NCBI GenBank assembly: GCA_017451265.1
Contig: JAFSPU010000012.1
Span: forward strand, 62,001 to 126,000
Source of the DNA: Clostridiales bacterium
GTDB lineage: Bacteria > Bacillota > Clostridia > Saccharofermentanales > Saccharofermentanaceae
Direction: 5' to 3'
Length of the DNA stretch: 64,000 nucleotides
The position numbers and the translations under genes were made by a program. The number at the start of each line of letters is the position of its first letter. Position 1 is the stretch's first letter. Positions 35,441 to 43,671 of the stretch are shown piece after piece. The notes under the pieces are model-generated. The model did not search any database. It had not been told where the DNA came from and saw only the letters and a program-made list of their open reading frames with translations.

Positions 35441-38400
35441 ATGAAACTATTAAAAACAGTCAGAAGGTTGATCGCAGGTCTGGTGTCAGCTTCGATGCTG
35501 CTTACTCCGATCGCAGGAGCCCGAACGGTATTGGCTGAAGACGATGTCTATACGATATCGATCGATGTCCCCGATACTATTACCGCAGGTGTTCCGGCAT
35601 CGTTTTCTGCGACGATCACAAAGAACGGTGAAGAGTACGACTTTGAAACCAATGAAGACGGACTTCACGTCTATTGGTGGTGTAATTCTATCTCGTCCAA
35701 CGGTGGCGGAGATGACTCATTGACGAGTGAATTTACTTTCGATGAGGCGGGAGAATATACAGACTTCCAAGTCGAATTGAAAGACGGTGATTATGCCTGG
35801 ATCACAGGAGACTACATTACTGTTACTGTATCTGAAGCTCAATCAGGCTCAGATCCTTCGGCAACACCCGATGAGACGGGATATTCAGTACTGGTTACCC
35901 CGGCCACGGTAACGGCGGGTGAGCAGACCACATTTACGGCTGCTTTCTATAACGATGGAGTGGAATTCGATCCGTCAGATGAAGGTCTTGTTATCTCGTG
36001 GTGGAGCGAGTCACTTAACTCTTCCGGATCTGATTCTTCCGGTCTTACCAATACGTTTACTTATCCTGACGCAGGCGTTTATGATTACGACCTTAAGGTC
36101 GAACTGTGGGACCCTTCTGATTGGTCCACAGCTCTGGCGGGAGCTTACGTAACAGTAACTGTTATTGAAGGAACAGATGCGCCTGTTGATACAGACGAGC
36201 CGTATTATGAAGCTGTTATAGAAGTTACTCCTTCTGCCCCCAAAGCAGGTGAGGAAGTTACTTTCGAGGTTACGCTTAACTATGTAGATGGTGAGGATGT
36301 AACCAAGATCACCGATCTTACAGATACAGGCATTACGGTCTGGTTCTGGAACAACACTTCCGGAAGTGCACTTGATGACAGCACGGGGAACACACTTACG
36401 AACACATTTACATTTACCGCAGCTGGTGATTATCAGATTCAGGCGAGAGTTCAGGATTCATCCTGGAGTGACCTGATCACACCTTACCCGGTTACAACAG
36501 TAACAGTACTGCCGGGTGACGTAACACCTGTAGAGGGTGATGTTAATTTCGATGGGGTGCCTACACTTCCCGATGATTTCTATCTCGGCGTTGATGTTTC
36601 TTCTGTTGTTTCCGAGCTTAACGCAGGAGTCGTCTACTACGACTATAACGGCAACGCACTTACTAATGTTAATTCTTTTATAGGTTTCATCGCAGACCAG
36701 GGTGTCAATTGTGTCCGCGTCCGCGTGTGGAATAATCCATATGATTCACAGGGCAACGGATTTGGCGGAGGCAACAACGATGTTGCAACAGCAGCTGCCA
36801 TTGCAGATGCGTGTGAAGCGGCAGGCATCACGATGCTTGTAGACTTCCATCTGTCCGATTTCTGGTGTGATCCCGGTAAGCAGAAGGTGCCAGTTGCGTG
36901 GAGCTCGATGTCCGCTGCGGAAAGAGCATCTGCGGTCGCATCGTTCATAACCGACTCGCTTAATACCATCGATCCTAACCACAATACTGTCGCTATGGTA
37001 CAGGTAGGAAACGAGACAAACGGTGCAGTCTGTGGCGTGTCTAACAGCTCTGATATGTGCAGGATCTTCGATGCCGGCTGTGATGCAGTTCATGACTGGG
37101 ACAGCAACGTACGTGCAGTAATCCATTTTACTAACCCTGAGAACGGTACGATCGCATCATGGGCTGCGACATTAAGCTCTGAAGGTGTCTCCGCTGATAT
37201 TCTCGCGACATCGTACTATCCGTACTGGCATGGTTCCCTTTCTAACTTAACAAACCAGCTTTCTACAGCGAGATCCTATGGCTATGATGTCATGGTCGCA
37301 GAGACATCCTACGCATATACTCTTGCTGATTCAGACGGCCACTCTAACACAGTAAGGCCCGGCAACAACGACACAGGCGATAACCTCCTTCAGCCTTTCT
37401 CTGTTCAGGGTCAGGCGAGAGCAGTCCGCGATGTGATCAATGCAGTTAATCGTGCCGGTGGTATCGGTACATTCTATTGGGAACCTGCATGGATAACAGT
37501 TGGAAATACTTTCGGTTTGTCAGGTGATGCATACGATGCGCAGGTATCTGCTAACAGACTTGCATGGGAGACTTACGGCTGCGGCTGGGCATCCTCATAT
37601 GCGTTTGTCTACGATCCCGATGATGCTGGACGCTGGTATGGCGGAACCGCGGTTGATAACGAGGCTCTGTTCTATCCTGACGGACGTCCTACAGACGCAT
37701 GGGGAGTATTCGAGAACATAAGAACAGGTGAGACATCTTCATCTTCAGCTGCAGACAGCGTAGAGACATTCGATGTAACGATCGATGCCGGCAGTAACTA
37801 TACATTCCCTGCTCAGGCAACTGTAACGGGAAGAGACGGCTCCACATACTCCGCTCCTGTCACATGGCTTGCGGCAGAGCTTGAAGCAGTCGATATAACG
37901 CGGGCGGGAACTTATGTAGTTTCCGGAATTTGTGAAGGACTTCTTACTTCGATAACACTGACTGTCCGTCCTTCTACTCTTATAAGTGATGACGTTGCAG
38001 GATTTGAGACATCTGATTATGAAGTGGAATACGACGTGACAGGCGAAGGCATCACGGTCCACGATACACACGATGCAAGATCCGGAAGCTATTCAGCACA
38101 CTGGTGGTCCGCTGAAGGCTCTGAAGGGTCGATAACACTGACAGCTCCGTTCGAGCTTACTGAGGCGGGAACATACGTCTTTACAGGCTACGTGCAGGGT
38201 GACGGCGATAAGGGTTCATACGTGACATTTAAGATAGTTGATACAGCTACAGGAGATGTACTGGCAGCGAGTGATCAAGTTCAGACTACAGGCTGGAATA
38301 CCTGGTTGATGCCTGAGGCGACACTGTCTGTTACGGAGCCTGTTACTGTAAATCTCGTGATTGATATTAACTACGCCCCTGACGGCTGGGGAAGTGTTGA

Positions 38401-38887
38401 TGATCTGCTTTTCTACATGGCTGAGTCCGGGGAAGCTGCGATCGATACTGATACAGATACTGAACAAGCCCCCGTAACAGAAGCACCGGTATCTGCCGCT
38501 GTTCCTTCTTCGGGATCTTCATCCGGACAACCGTCTTCTAACGTCAATGCTCACGACCTGTCTTCGTTTATCGATATACTGTATAGAAGACTTCTCGGCC
38601 GTGAGCCCGACGAGTCCGGAAAGCAGTATTGGCTGTCATCGGTAAGATCAGGTGATATGACTGTCGGGGAACTGATCGAAGGATTCATAGGAAGTGAAGA
38701 GTATCAGGCTCTTAATAAGACAAATGAGGAGTACATTGAAGATCTGTACTTCGTATGCTTAAGAAGAGGTTCGGATGAAGCCGGACTTGCCAACTGGCTG
38801 GGTATTCTTGCGACTGCAGACGACCGCACGGCCATCATTTCCGGATTCATTAACTCTGAGGAATACAGAAAGCTTTCTCAGGATTGA
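35441..38887 (+). CDS. Secreted multidomain GH53 galactanase with DUF4214
   Basis: 1148 residues. Signal peptide 1-33; three related ~100-residue beta-sandwich repeats (about 37-135, 147-247, 256-362; marked by YWWCNS, SWWSES and VWFWNN); GH53 catalytic domain (about 377-770) with acid/base Glu525 in VGNETNG and nucleophile Glu621 in VAETSYAY; an Ig-like Big_4-type domain (785-855); a lectin-like domain (862-1010) resembling the galactan-binding CBM61; a Ser/Thr/Pro linker; two DUF4214 repeats (1050-1148). It would cut plant beta-1,4-galactan outside the cell. DUF4214 may tether it to the surface or to glycans. A GAGG site precedes the ATG. Confidence 0.9.
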   Translation: MKLLKTVRRLIAGLVSASMLLTPIAGARTVLAEDDVYTISIDVPDTITAGVPASFSATITKNGEEYDFETNEDGLHVYWWCNSISSNGGGDDSLTSEFTFDEAGEYTDFQVELKDGDYAWITGDYITVTVSEAQSGSDPSATPDETGYSVLVTPATVTAGEQTTFTAAFYNDGVEFDPSDEGLVISWWSESLNSSGSDSSGLTNTFTYPDAGVYDYDLKVELWDPSDWSTALAGAYVTVTVIEGTDAPVDTDEPYYEAVIEVTPSAPKAGEEVTFEVTLNYVDGEDVTKITDLTDTGITVWFWNNTSGSALDDSTGNTLTNTFTFTAAGDYQIQARVQDSSWSDLITPYPVTTVTVLPGDVTPVEGDVNFDGVPTLPDDFYLGVDVSSVVSELNAGVVYYDYNGNALTNVNSFIGFIADQGVNCVRVRVWNNPYDSQGNGFGGGNNDVATAAAIADACEAAGITMLVDFHLSDFWCDPGKQKVPVAWSSMSAAERASAVASFITDSLNTIDPNHNTVAMVQVGNETNGAVCGVSNSSDMCRIFDAGCDAVHDWDSNVRAVIHFTNPENGTIASWAATLSSEGVSADILATSYYPYWHGSLSNLTNQLSTARSYGYDVMVAETSYAYTLADSDGHSNTVRPGNNDTGDNLLQPFSVQGQARAVRDVINAVNRAGGIGTFYWEPAWITVGNTFGLSGDAYDAQVSANRLAWETYGCGWASSYAFVYDPDDAGRWYGGTAVDNEALFYPDGRPTDAWGVFENIRTGETSSSSAADSVETFDVTIDAGSNYTFPAQATVTGRDGSTYSAPVTWLAAELEAVDITRAGTYVVSGICEGLLTSITLTVRPSTLISDDVAGFETSDYEVEYDVTGEGITVHDTHDARSGSYSAHWWSAEGSEGSITLTAPFELTEAGTYVFTGYVQGDGDKGSYVTFKIVDTATGDVLAASDQVQTTGWNTWLMPEATLSVTEPVTVNLVIDINYAPDGWGSVDDLLFYMAESGEAAIDTDTDTEQAPVTEAPVSAAVPSSGSSSGQPSSNVNAHDLSSFIDILYRRLLGREPDESGKQYWLSSVRSGDMTVGELIEGFIGSEEYQALNKTNEEYIEDLYFVCLRRGSDEAGLANWLGILATADDRTAIISGFINSEEYRKLSQD

Positions 38888-38920
38888 GTCTGACATTAAG
38901 GCTATATGTAATTATTAAAG

Positions 38921-38950
38921 CCACTGAAGCTCAAGCTTCAGTGGTTTTTT
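38921..38950 (+). terminator. Terminator after the secreted GH53
   Basis: CCACTGAAGC-TCAA-GCTTCAGTGG, a perfect 10-bp stem, followed by six Ts. Ends the galactan locus. Confidence 0.93.
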
Positions 38951-39106
38951 GATCAGTAACGAAATGCAATTAGTATTATCAGTTTTGGGTATGCTTTGCT
39001 GGAGGTGCACAGGCGTCGTTGACGATTATATATTATTGGGTTAAAAGTAGTAATTAAGATCATTATAAGTTGAATTGGTGATATAGAAGATAGATCAGGG
39101 GGTCGT

Positions 39107-39763
39107 ATGTTTGTCGTTCTTTTAAATGTTGTAGTCATTAGTATCATTATCGGGATTGCCATAATCCTGACCCTTATTGCCATAGGCTTGATAATCGGCT
39201 CTCTTGTCAGATCCGCTTTAGCGAAGAAGAAGAATAAGAAGACGAAGAAGATAGGTTTATGGATAGGCATCACAATGATCGTTATCCCGTGGATCCTGGT
39301 CGCGGTGCTTGTAATCTCCGCTAATGTCGCTGATGTCGAGAATAACAGATGGCTGCCCGGCAGGGAGGACCTTGCGGGTGTTATTACTGACCGTGATGCG
39401 GATGAGCTGCACGACATGATGGCAGACTATGTTGTAGATGAGAACGATATCAGTGTTGATGATGTGGAAGCTTTCTTGGATTCCTGTAATATCGAGAATG
39501 TGAGCAGCAGTGATCTCGAGAGGTACACGGGTTTTTCTTCCCGCGACAACCATTACAGAAACTATACCAGTGAAGAGAACGGAAGGCGCCAGACCTGCTT
39601 CCAGTATCACATGTATAACGTTAACGACGAAGGCGGCGCCATCTATATCGCGGGAGTAGACGGTGACGCTGAAGGCGAAGAGTATGTAGGCATCTATTAT
39701 GTCGCTTACACACTGGACGACGAGACTATATCCATAGGCCAGATGCCGCCGTCAGAGCATTAA
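39107..39763 (+). CDS. Membrane protein of unknown function
   Basis: 218 residues: two membrane helices (about 2-35 and 50-70) separated by a Lys-rich loop, then an acidic extracytoplasmic domain with DVEAFLDSCNIENVSSSDLERY and a beta-rich end. The same C-terminal domain occurs, broken, at 52183-52553. A GGGGG site precedes the ATG. Family not recognised. Between this gene and the GNAT at 39909 is a short AT/GC mix with a GAGCCC/GGGCTC inverted repeat but no T run. Confidence 0.75.
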   Translation: MFVVLLNVVVISIIIGIAIILTLIAIGLIIGSLVRSALAKKKNKKTKKIGLWIGITMIVIPWILVAVLVISANVADVENNRWLPGREDLAGVITDRDADELHDMMADYVVDENDISVDDVEAFLDSCNIENVSSSDLERYTGFSSRDNHYRNYTSEENGRRQTCFQYHMYNVNDEGGAIYIAGVDGDAEGEEYVGIYYVAYTLDDETISIGQMPPSEH

Positions 39764-39908
39764 GAACCTTAATTATCCCGCCGATCAGAGCCCGAGCATT
39801 ACCATACATATGAGTATGACGATCAGGCGATCAGGGCTCTCGATGCGTCGGAATACAGTCTGACGTATAGCTGACAGGAACCATGAAGTTTGAATAATTA
39901 GGAACAAT

Positions 39909-40439
39909 ATGTTGTTAGAAACTGACAGATTGAGAATTACCGAACTTACCGTGGACATGGCAATGGATGTCCATAAGAACTCCTTGGATGAAGATACGAG
40001 GCGTTTTGTTCCGGATGAGGTCTTCGAGACCTTGGAAGATGCCCAAGAGACGATCGGTTTTCTGATCTCTCAGTATGGTTCGACTGAAGGACCTCTCGTC
40101 TATGCGCTGATCACCAAAGAAGACAACAAGAACATCGGCTATGTTCAGTTGGTCCCGATCGAAGACGGAAAGTGGGAAATCGGTTATCATGTTGCTAAGG
40201 CTTATACAGGAAAGGGCTATGCAACTGAAGCCGTTACAGCTTTTCTTCCTGTTATGGCAGCAGGAGTCGGTGTCTCGGAAATATACGGCATCCGGCTTCA
40301 GGAGAATGCCGCCTCGGGACGGGTGCTCGAAAAGTGTGGGTTTACGGTGCTTTTCGAGGGGGAAGGTCCTTATCACGGCGGTACGTATAAGATAAGCAAG
40401 AGTGTATGGCGTAATGAAGATAAGGGAGGTCTTTTATGA
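39909..40439 (+). CDS. GNAT acetyltransferase, RimJ/RimL type
   Basis: 176 residues. LETDRLRITELT is the classic RimJ/L start; the acetyl-CoA loop is AYTGKGYATEAV and the end carries ENAASGRVLEKCGFTV. Acceptor unknown. The ribosome binding site is weak (TTAGGA). It overlaps the truncated TIGR04076-like gene by 4 bases. Confidence 0.88.
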   Translation: MLLETDRLRITELTVDMAMDVHKNSLDEDTRRFVPDEVFETLEDAQETIGFLISQYGSTEGPLVYALITKEDNKNIGYVQLVPIEDGKWEIGYHVAKAYTGKGYATEAVTAFLPVMAAGVGVSEIYGIRLQENAASGRVLEKCGFTVLFEGEGPYHGGTYKISKSVWRNEDKGGLL

Positions 40440-40621
40440 AGAAATGGTATGACGAAGAGTATGAGTTTACTGTTGAAGTGACAGGTTACTTGCATGGAGA
40501 TCATACAGAGAGATATTGCCGTAACGGTGAAGAGATAGGCGATAAATATACCTGCACATACGGCTGTCCCGTAAACGAAGAGGGATACGGTATCTGTTCG
40601 AAGACAATGATGATGCTTTAT
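40436..40621 (+). pseudogene. Truncated TIGR04076-family gene
   Basis: The first 62 codons (MKKWYDEEYEFTVEVTGYLH to KTMMMLY) match the intact paralogue at 48515 at almost every residue, with scattered synonymous changes. At position 40622 the match stops abruptly and sequence of a guaA 3' end begins, so the remaining 58 codons are lost; the frame runs on to a stop at 40729. The cut coincides with the second guaA repeat border. Confidence 0.85.
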
Positions 40622-40632
40622 CGACAGGTACA

Positions 40633-40745
40633 GTCGAGTACGAGTGACCTTAAGGGCCTCACTACGTACTCCGCGCTTCGCTTGTGCGTAAGTCCGTTCG
40701 GCGCCGTTAAGGCCACTCGGACTAAATAGAAAGCATGAAAGCCCC
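40633..40745 (+). repeat. 113-bp repeat, copy B: guaA 3' end out of context (candidate att site)
   Basis: Identical to 21993-22105. Just before the identity, 40624-40632 reads ACAGGTACA against ACTGGCACG in guaA, the same codons (Thr-Gly-Thr) with three synonymous changes. So this is the tail of a different guaA allele, not a copy of the local one. The downstream hairpin is decayed, and the paired repeats AAGCCCC (40771, 40781; 10-bp period) follow. Confidence 0.9.
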
Positions 40746-40884
40746 CGTAAATAGGGCGTTTCAGTTTTTTAAGCCCCTAAAAGCCCCCATAATTTGGATG
40801 TTAGCATTTTTGAGAAGTCCGGGCGTTGTAATCAAGAATCCTTTTCCCAGATGCTATAATTATCATATCTGAGGGAGTGATTCC

Positions 40885-41337
40885 TTGGAAGAGAAAATCA
40901 ACAGAAAAATGAGCAAGGATATGCATATGAGATTAGATGGTTTCGGTATATTTGTTGAAGATATGTCGGTAATGATCCGTTTTTACAGAGATGTTCTCGG
41001 ATTTGAGATAAAAGAATCAGAGGATACTTCAAACGTTTATCTTGTTAAGGACGGCACTCTTTTCTTGTTCTATGGTCGGAAAGACTTTGAGGCAATGACT
41101 AGCCGAAAGTATGACTACGTAAAAGGTCTGAATGGCCATTTTGAGCTCGCCCTTTATGTCGATACTTTTGATGAAGTGGATGCTACATATAATCGAGTGA
41201 TCGAGCAAGGTGCAACGTCTGTCCTTGCTCCTACCACTGAACCATGGGGACAGAGGACTTGCTATATTGCCGATCCCGAAGGCAATCTGATAGAGATTGG
41301 TTCTTGGGATAAACCGTATGAGGAAAAGGATTTGTAA
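40885..41337 (+). CDS. VOC/glyoxalase-fold protein
   Basis: 150 residues, a VOC domain with paired beta-alpha-beta units: GIFVEDMSVMIRFYRDVLGFEI at the front and QRTCYIADPEGNLIEIGSW at the end, the latter carrying a likely metal-ligand Glu. Such proteins range from glyoxalases to dioxygenases and antibiotic-binding proteins; the substrate is not clear. Start chosen as the TTG at 40885 because GAGGGAG sits 7 bases ahead; ATGs at 40909 and 40921 have weaker sites. Confidence 0.8.
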   Translation: MEEKINRKMSKDMHMRLDGFGIFVEDMSVMIRFYRDVLGFEIKESEDTSNVYLVKDGTLFLFYGRKDFEAMTSRKYDYVKGLNGHFELALYVDTFDEVDATYNRVIEQGATSVLAPTTEPWGQRTCYIADPEGNLIEIGSWDKPYEEKDL

Positions 41338-41567
41338 TAGAAGTTCAGTATAGAAGATAGACAGGTAAAGAAATATCGCAGGAATGATTCATTTATCTAC
41401 CAGATATGATGTTAGAAGTATATGTATACCGGTCAGTTTAAATCGTTTTCTTAAGGCGACTTTAATCCGGGTGCATATGCGTTTCAATGCTTCGTATGGT
41501 AAGATGCATGATATGGTAGAATCGTGATTGTAGGGATAGGTATTGATGTGAATAAGGGAGAAGCAAA

Positions 41568-42467
41568 ATGGAGACGATCAAGAGCCACAAATGTCCTTCG
41601 TGCGGCAGCAATCTTACGATAGATAACGATAAGCAAATCTATCTATGTAAGTTCTGCGGATCAACGTACGACTACGAGTATTTCCGTGAGGACAATGCCA
41701 TTGAGATGGGGCAGACGTATCTGTCCAGAGGTGAATTCGATGCGGCCGCTGATGCTTTTAGATTTCTTCTTACTAAGGATCCGCACGACTTCAAGGCGTT
41801 AAGAGGACTGATGCTCGCAGCGGGGCGTACGGGCGACGTTAAAGACCTTACGAAGTTCATCGATTCCGGTGAATTCATTTGTGACGAAGAGTCGGTAGAG
41901 TTCGTAAAGAATAACTGCTCAAGCGAAGATAAAGAATACTTTGATGACTTTAATGAAGTCTATTCAAAACTTATTAATCTTACGAAGCTCAGCAAAGAAT
42001 ATAAGGATCTTCGTAATGACAAGAAACAGATCGAAGACAAGATACAGCTTCAGAACGGCAGATATAAAGAGCATATGATCGTCGACCGTGACGGAGTGGA
42101 GCACGAGCCGAAGAACGTCTTCATCGTGCTGTGGGTTATCGCTGCGATAGTGATGGCCGTTACCATCTTTGGTGTGATAGCTCTTTACATTAAAGCAGGC
42201 CAATCTCCGGCCATCACGGTCGGTATTAGCGGAGCGGTCGTAAGCCTGCTGCTCATCGGATGGAATTGCAAGGTGAATCTTTCCCAGGTTAAGGCGGTAC
42301 AGCAAATTAATACCGGTCTTAAAGATCTCTACGATAAGGCGGCGAAGCTTCAGGAAAGAATAGATAAGTTAAGTGATGAGATACACGACATTTCATCACA
42401 GACGAAGCGTGCCTGTGCGGCTCTATGTAAGAAAGACAATGCATTGGGAAGTTTACGGGAACTGTAG
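41568..42467 (+). CDS. Zinc-ribbon, TPR-like membrane protein, 3' end altered
   Basis: 299 residues. A zinc ribbon (Cys9/12 and Cys27/30), a helical TPR-like region (45-110), a coiled coil (140-165), two membrane helices (about 183-206 and 215-236) and a C-terminal coiled coil. Function unknown. Its last few codons overlap, in another frame, a third guaA 3' end (42455-42478), so its original C-terminus may have been replaced. Start has AAGGGAG upstream. The 230 bases ahead show no other gene. Confidence 0.75.
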   Translation: METIKSHKCPSCGSNLTIDNDKQIYLCKFCGSTYDYEYFREDNAIEMGQTYLSRGEFDAAADAFRFLLTKDPHDFKALRGLMLAAGRTGDVKDLTKFIDSGEFICDEESVEFVKNNCSSEDKEYFDDFNEVYSKLINLTKLSKEYKDLRNDKKQIEDKIQLQNGRYKEHMIVDRDGVEHEPKNVFIVLWVIAAIVMAVTIFGVIALYIKAGQSPAITVGISGAVVSLLLIGWNCKVNLSQVKAVQQINTGLKDLYDKAAKLQERIDKLSDEIHDISSQTKRACAALCKKDNALGSLREL

Positions 42468-42478
42468 AGTACGAGTAA
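42455..42478 (+). repeat. Third guaA 3' end (TGTVEYE-stop) out of context
   Basis: Reading from 42455 the codons are ACG GGA ACT GTA GAG TAC GAG TAA: Thr-Gly-Thr-Val-Glu-Tyr-Glu-stop, the exact C-terminus of the guaA product at 21021 but with different synonymous codons and a different stop. It is followed by a terminator (42486) and paired repeats TTGACCC (42536 and 42547). It lacks the long shared segment of copies A and B. Confidence 0.75.
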
Positions 42479-42485
42479 TACCACA

Positions 42486-42530
42486 TCCCCGAGAAGCCTT
42501 GTAATTACGGGCCTTTCGGGGATTTATTTT
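42486..42530 (+). terminator. Terminator after the third guaA end
   Basis: ATCCCCGA pairs with TCGGGGAT, the stem extended by weaker pairs inward (AAGCC with GGCCTT), followed by TTATTTT. Placed as the guaA terminator is placed at 22095. Confidence 0.7.
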
Positions 42531-42734
42531 GCCATTTGACCCGTCATTGACCCGAAAAGGCCATAAAATATGCTTGAAATACCCCAGAGAAACTTTTAAA
42601 TTTATGGTATAAAAAGTGATTTGCTCTCGATAGGATAGTAGAGGTTCTTATGATGGTGAGCTTTCAGTCAAAAGAAATACCTTTAATTAAGATTAAGAGT
42701 AGGGATAGTCGTTTTACTGGTAAAGGAAAGTAAA

Positions 42735-43313
42735 ATGAGTAAAAAAGTAATTGTCTTGGATTCACTGTTTGTGATTCTTCTTTTGTGTGATCTTTTGATC
42801 CCCATGATGATCAACCCCTTAATGGAGAAGTACGATTGGTGGAGTGAGTTCTACGGAATGTATCTGTTTCCGTCTTTGTTCATTCTCCTCGCGTTCGAAG
42901 TCGTCATGATGTTCGTTACTCTCGTAGCCGTGATACTTGGAATCAAGAACCGCAAGAAGTGCTCCGCGAAGAAAGTATACGGACATGCATTGGCTCAGGT
43001 TCTGATGAGATTTATACAGATACCTGCCTACGTAATAATCTTCTACATAGCTTTCATCGCGATATTCGGAGTATTCACTATCCCTATCACCATATTATTG
43101 GCGGTCGTTGATGTGATAAGCATTGCGCTTACAGGATTCTGTTCTATCGCGGTCTATGCGGAGATGCAGAATAAAGGCTTCATTACCGGCACTGAGCAGG
43201 GCATCTACACAGTGTGTGCTTTCATCTATTGCCTGGACGTTCTGGTCGCGCTCATAGCCTTCATCCGTGCTTTTATCTATAAGCACAGAATCGGGCTCGA
43301 GCCGGCTGAATAA
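42735..43313 (+). CDS. Multi-pass membrane protein, function unknown
   Basis: 192 residues with about five membrane helices: 6-25, 43-70, 92-110, 113-140 and 157-180. Short Lys-rich loop (KNRKKCSAKK). Family not recognised. AGGAAAG lies 5 bases before the ATG. The 257 bases upstream hold the guaA-end repeat, its hairpin and no gene. Confidence 0.75.
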   Translation: MSKKVIVLDSLFVILLLCDLLIPMMINPLMEKYDWWSEFYGMYLFPSLFILLAFEVVMMFVTLVAVILGIKNRKKCSAKKVYGHALAQVLMRFIQIPAYVIIFYIAFIAIFGVFTIPITILLAVVDVISIALTGFCSIAVYAEMQNKGFITGTEQGIYTVCAFIYCLDVLVALIAFIRAFIYKHRIGLEPAE

Positions 43314-43463
43314 TTACATAGAGATAGATGTTCCGCTAACTCCTCCCTGAAGTACTCCTGCGATAAAGAAGTATGCGAAGAAGAGGAGGCCGTCGATCAA
43401 GTACTTGAACACGGGTGAGTGATACCAGTGTGTAGTTGTGTGCTGGCCTGCATCTGTGCTCAT
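43314..43463 (-). CDS. Small membrane peptide (49 residues)
   Basis: The minus strand encodes a 49-residue peptide starting MSTDAGQHTTTHWYHSPVFK, with one hydrophobic segment (YLIDGLLFFAYFFIAGVLQG). Codon choice resembles real genes in the window. The ribosome binding site is poor (AAGAAG) and a GNAT remnant begins 4 bases upstream, so it may have lost its promoter. Confidence 0.45.
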   Translation of the reverse strand: MSTDAGQHTTTHWYHSPVFKYLIDGLLFFAYFFIAGVLQGGVSGTSISM

Positions 43464-43466
43464 GGA

Positions 43467-43565
43467 TTTCTTCTTACGGGTTCAAAGAGCCCTTCCACAT
43501 TGAATTTCTACGAGAAGGCCGGATACGACTGCACTACGAAAACAGCTTTCTATCAGAAGCTGTGA
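43467..43565 (+). pseudogene. 3' remnant of a GNAT acetyltransferase gene
   Basis: 33 codons reading FLLTGSKSPSTLNFYEKAGY, then DCTTKTAFYQKL-stop, align with the C-terminus of the intact GNAT at 61399 (MLLTGSKDPNTLRFYEKVGY). No start or upstream part remains. Confidence 0.8.
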
Positions 43566-43671
43566 GGCGCTCATAAGTGGCGGTGTTATAACACCGGTTG
43601 CATAAAAGCAACTTGCAGGTGGTGGCACGAGTAATTAACGTCACTTATACTCTTCTTGGAGGTGAACGGAA

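Noticed and set aside
39770-39860. GAGCCC ... GGGCTC inverted repeat after the 39107 gene
   Set aside because: Long loop and no T run; could be a weak structure but not supportable as a terminator.
22008-42480. Integrase, relaxase or transposase within the guaA-bounded segments
   Set aside because: I looked for tyrosine or serine recombinase and DDE motifs in all sizeable frames and found none; the island inference rests on the repeats alone.
43600-43660. T-box-like stretch (CAGGTGGTGGCACGAG ... AACGTC) before the XRE-DUF5680 gene
   Set aside because: Only partly matches the T-box core, the antiterminator partner TCCTT is missing, there is no terminator with a T run, and an XRE regulator is not a usual T-box target.
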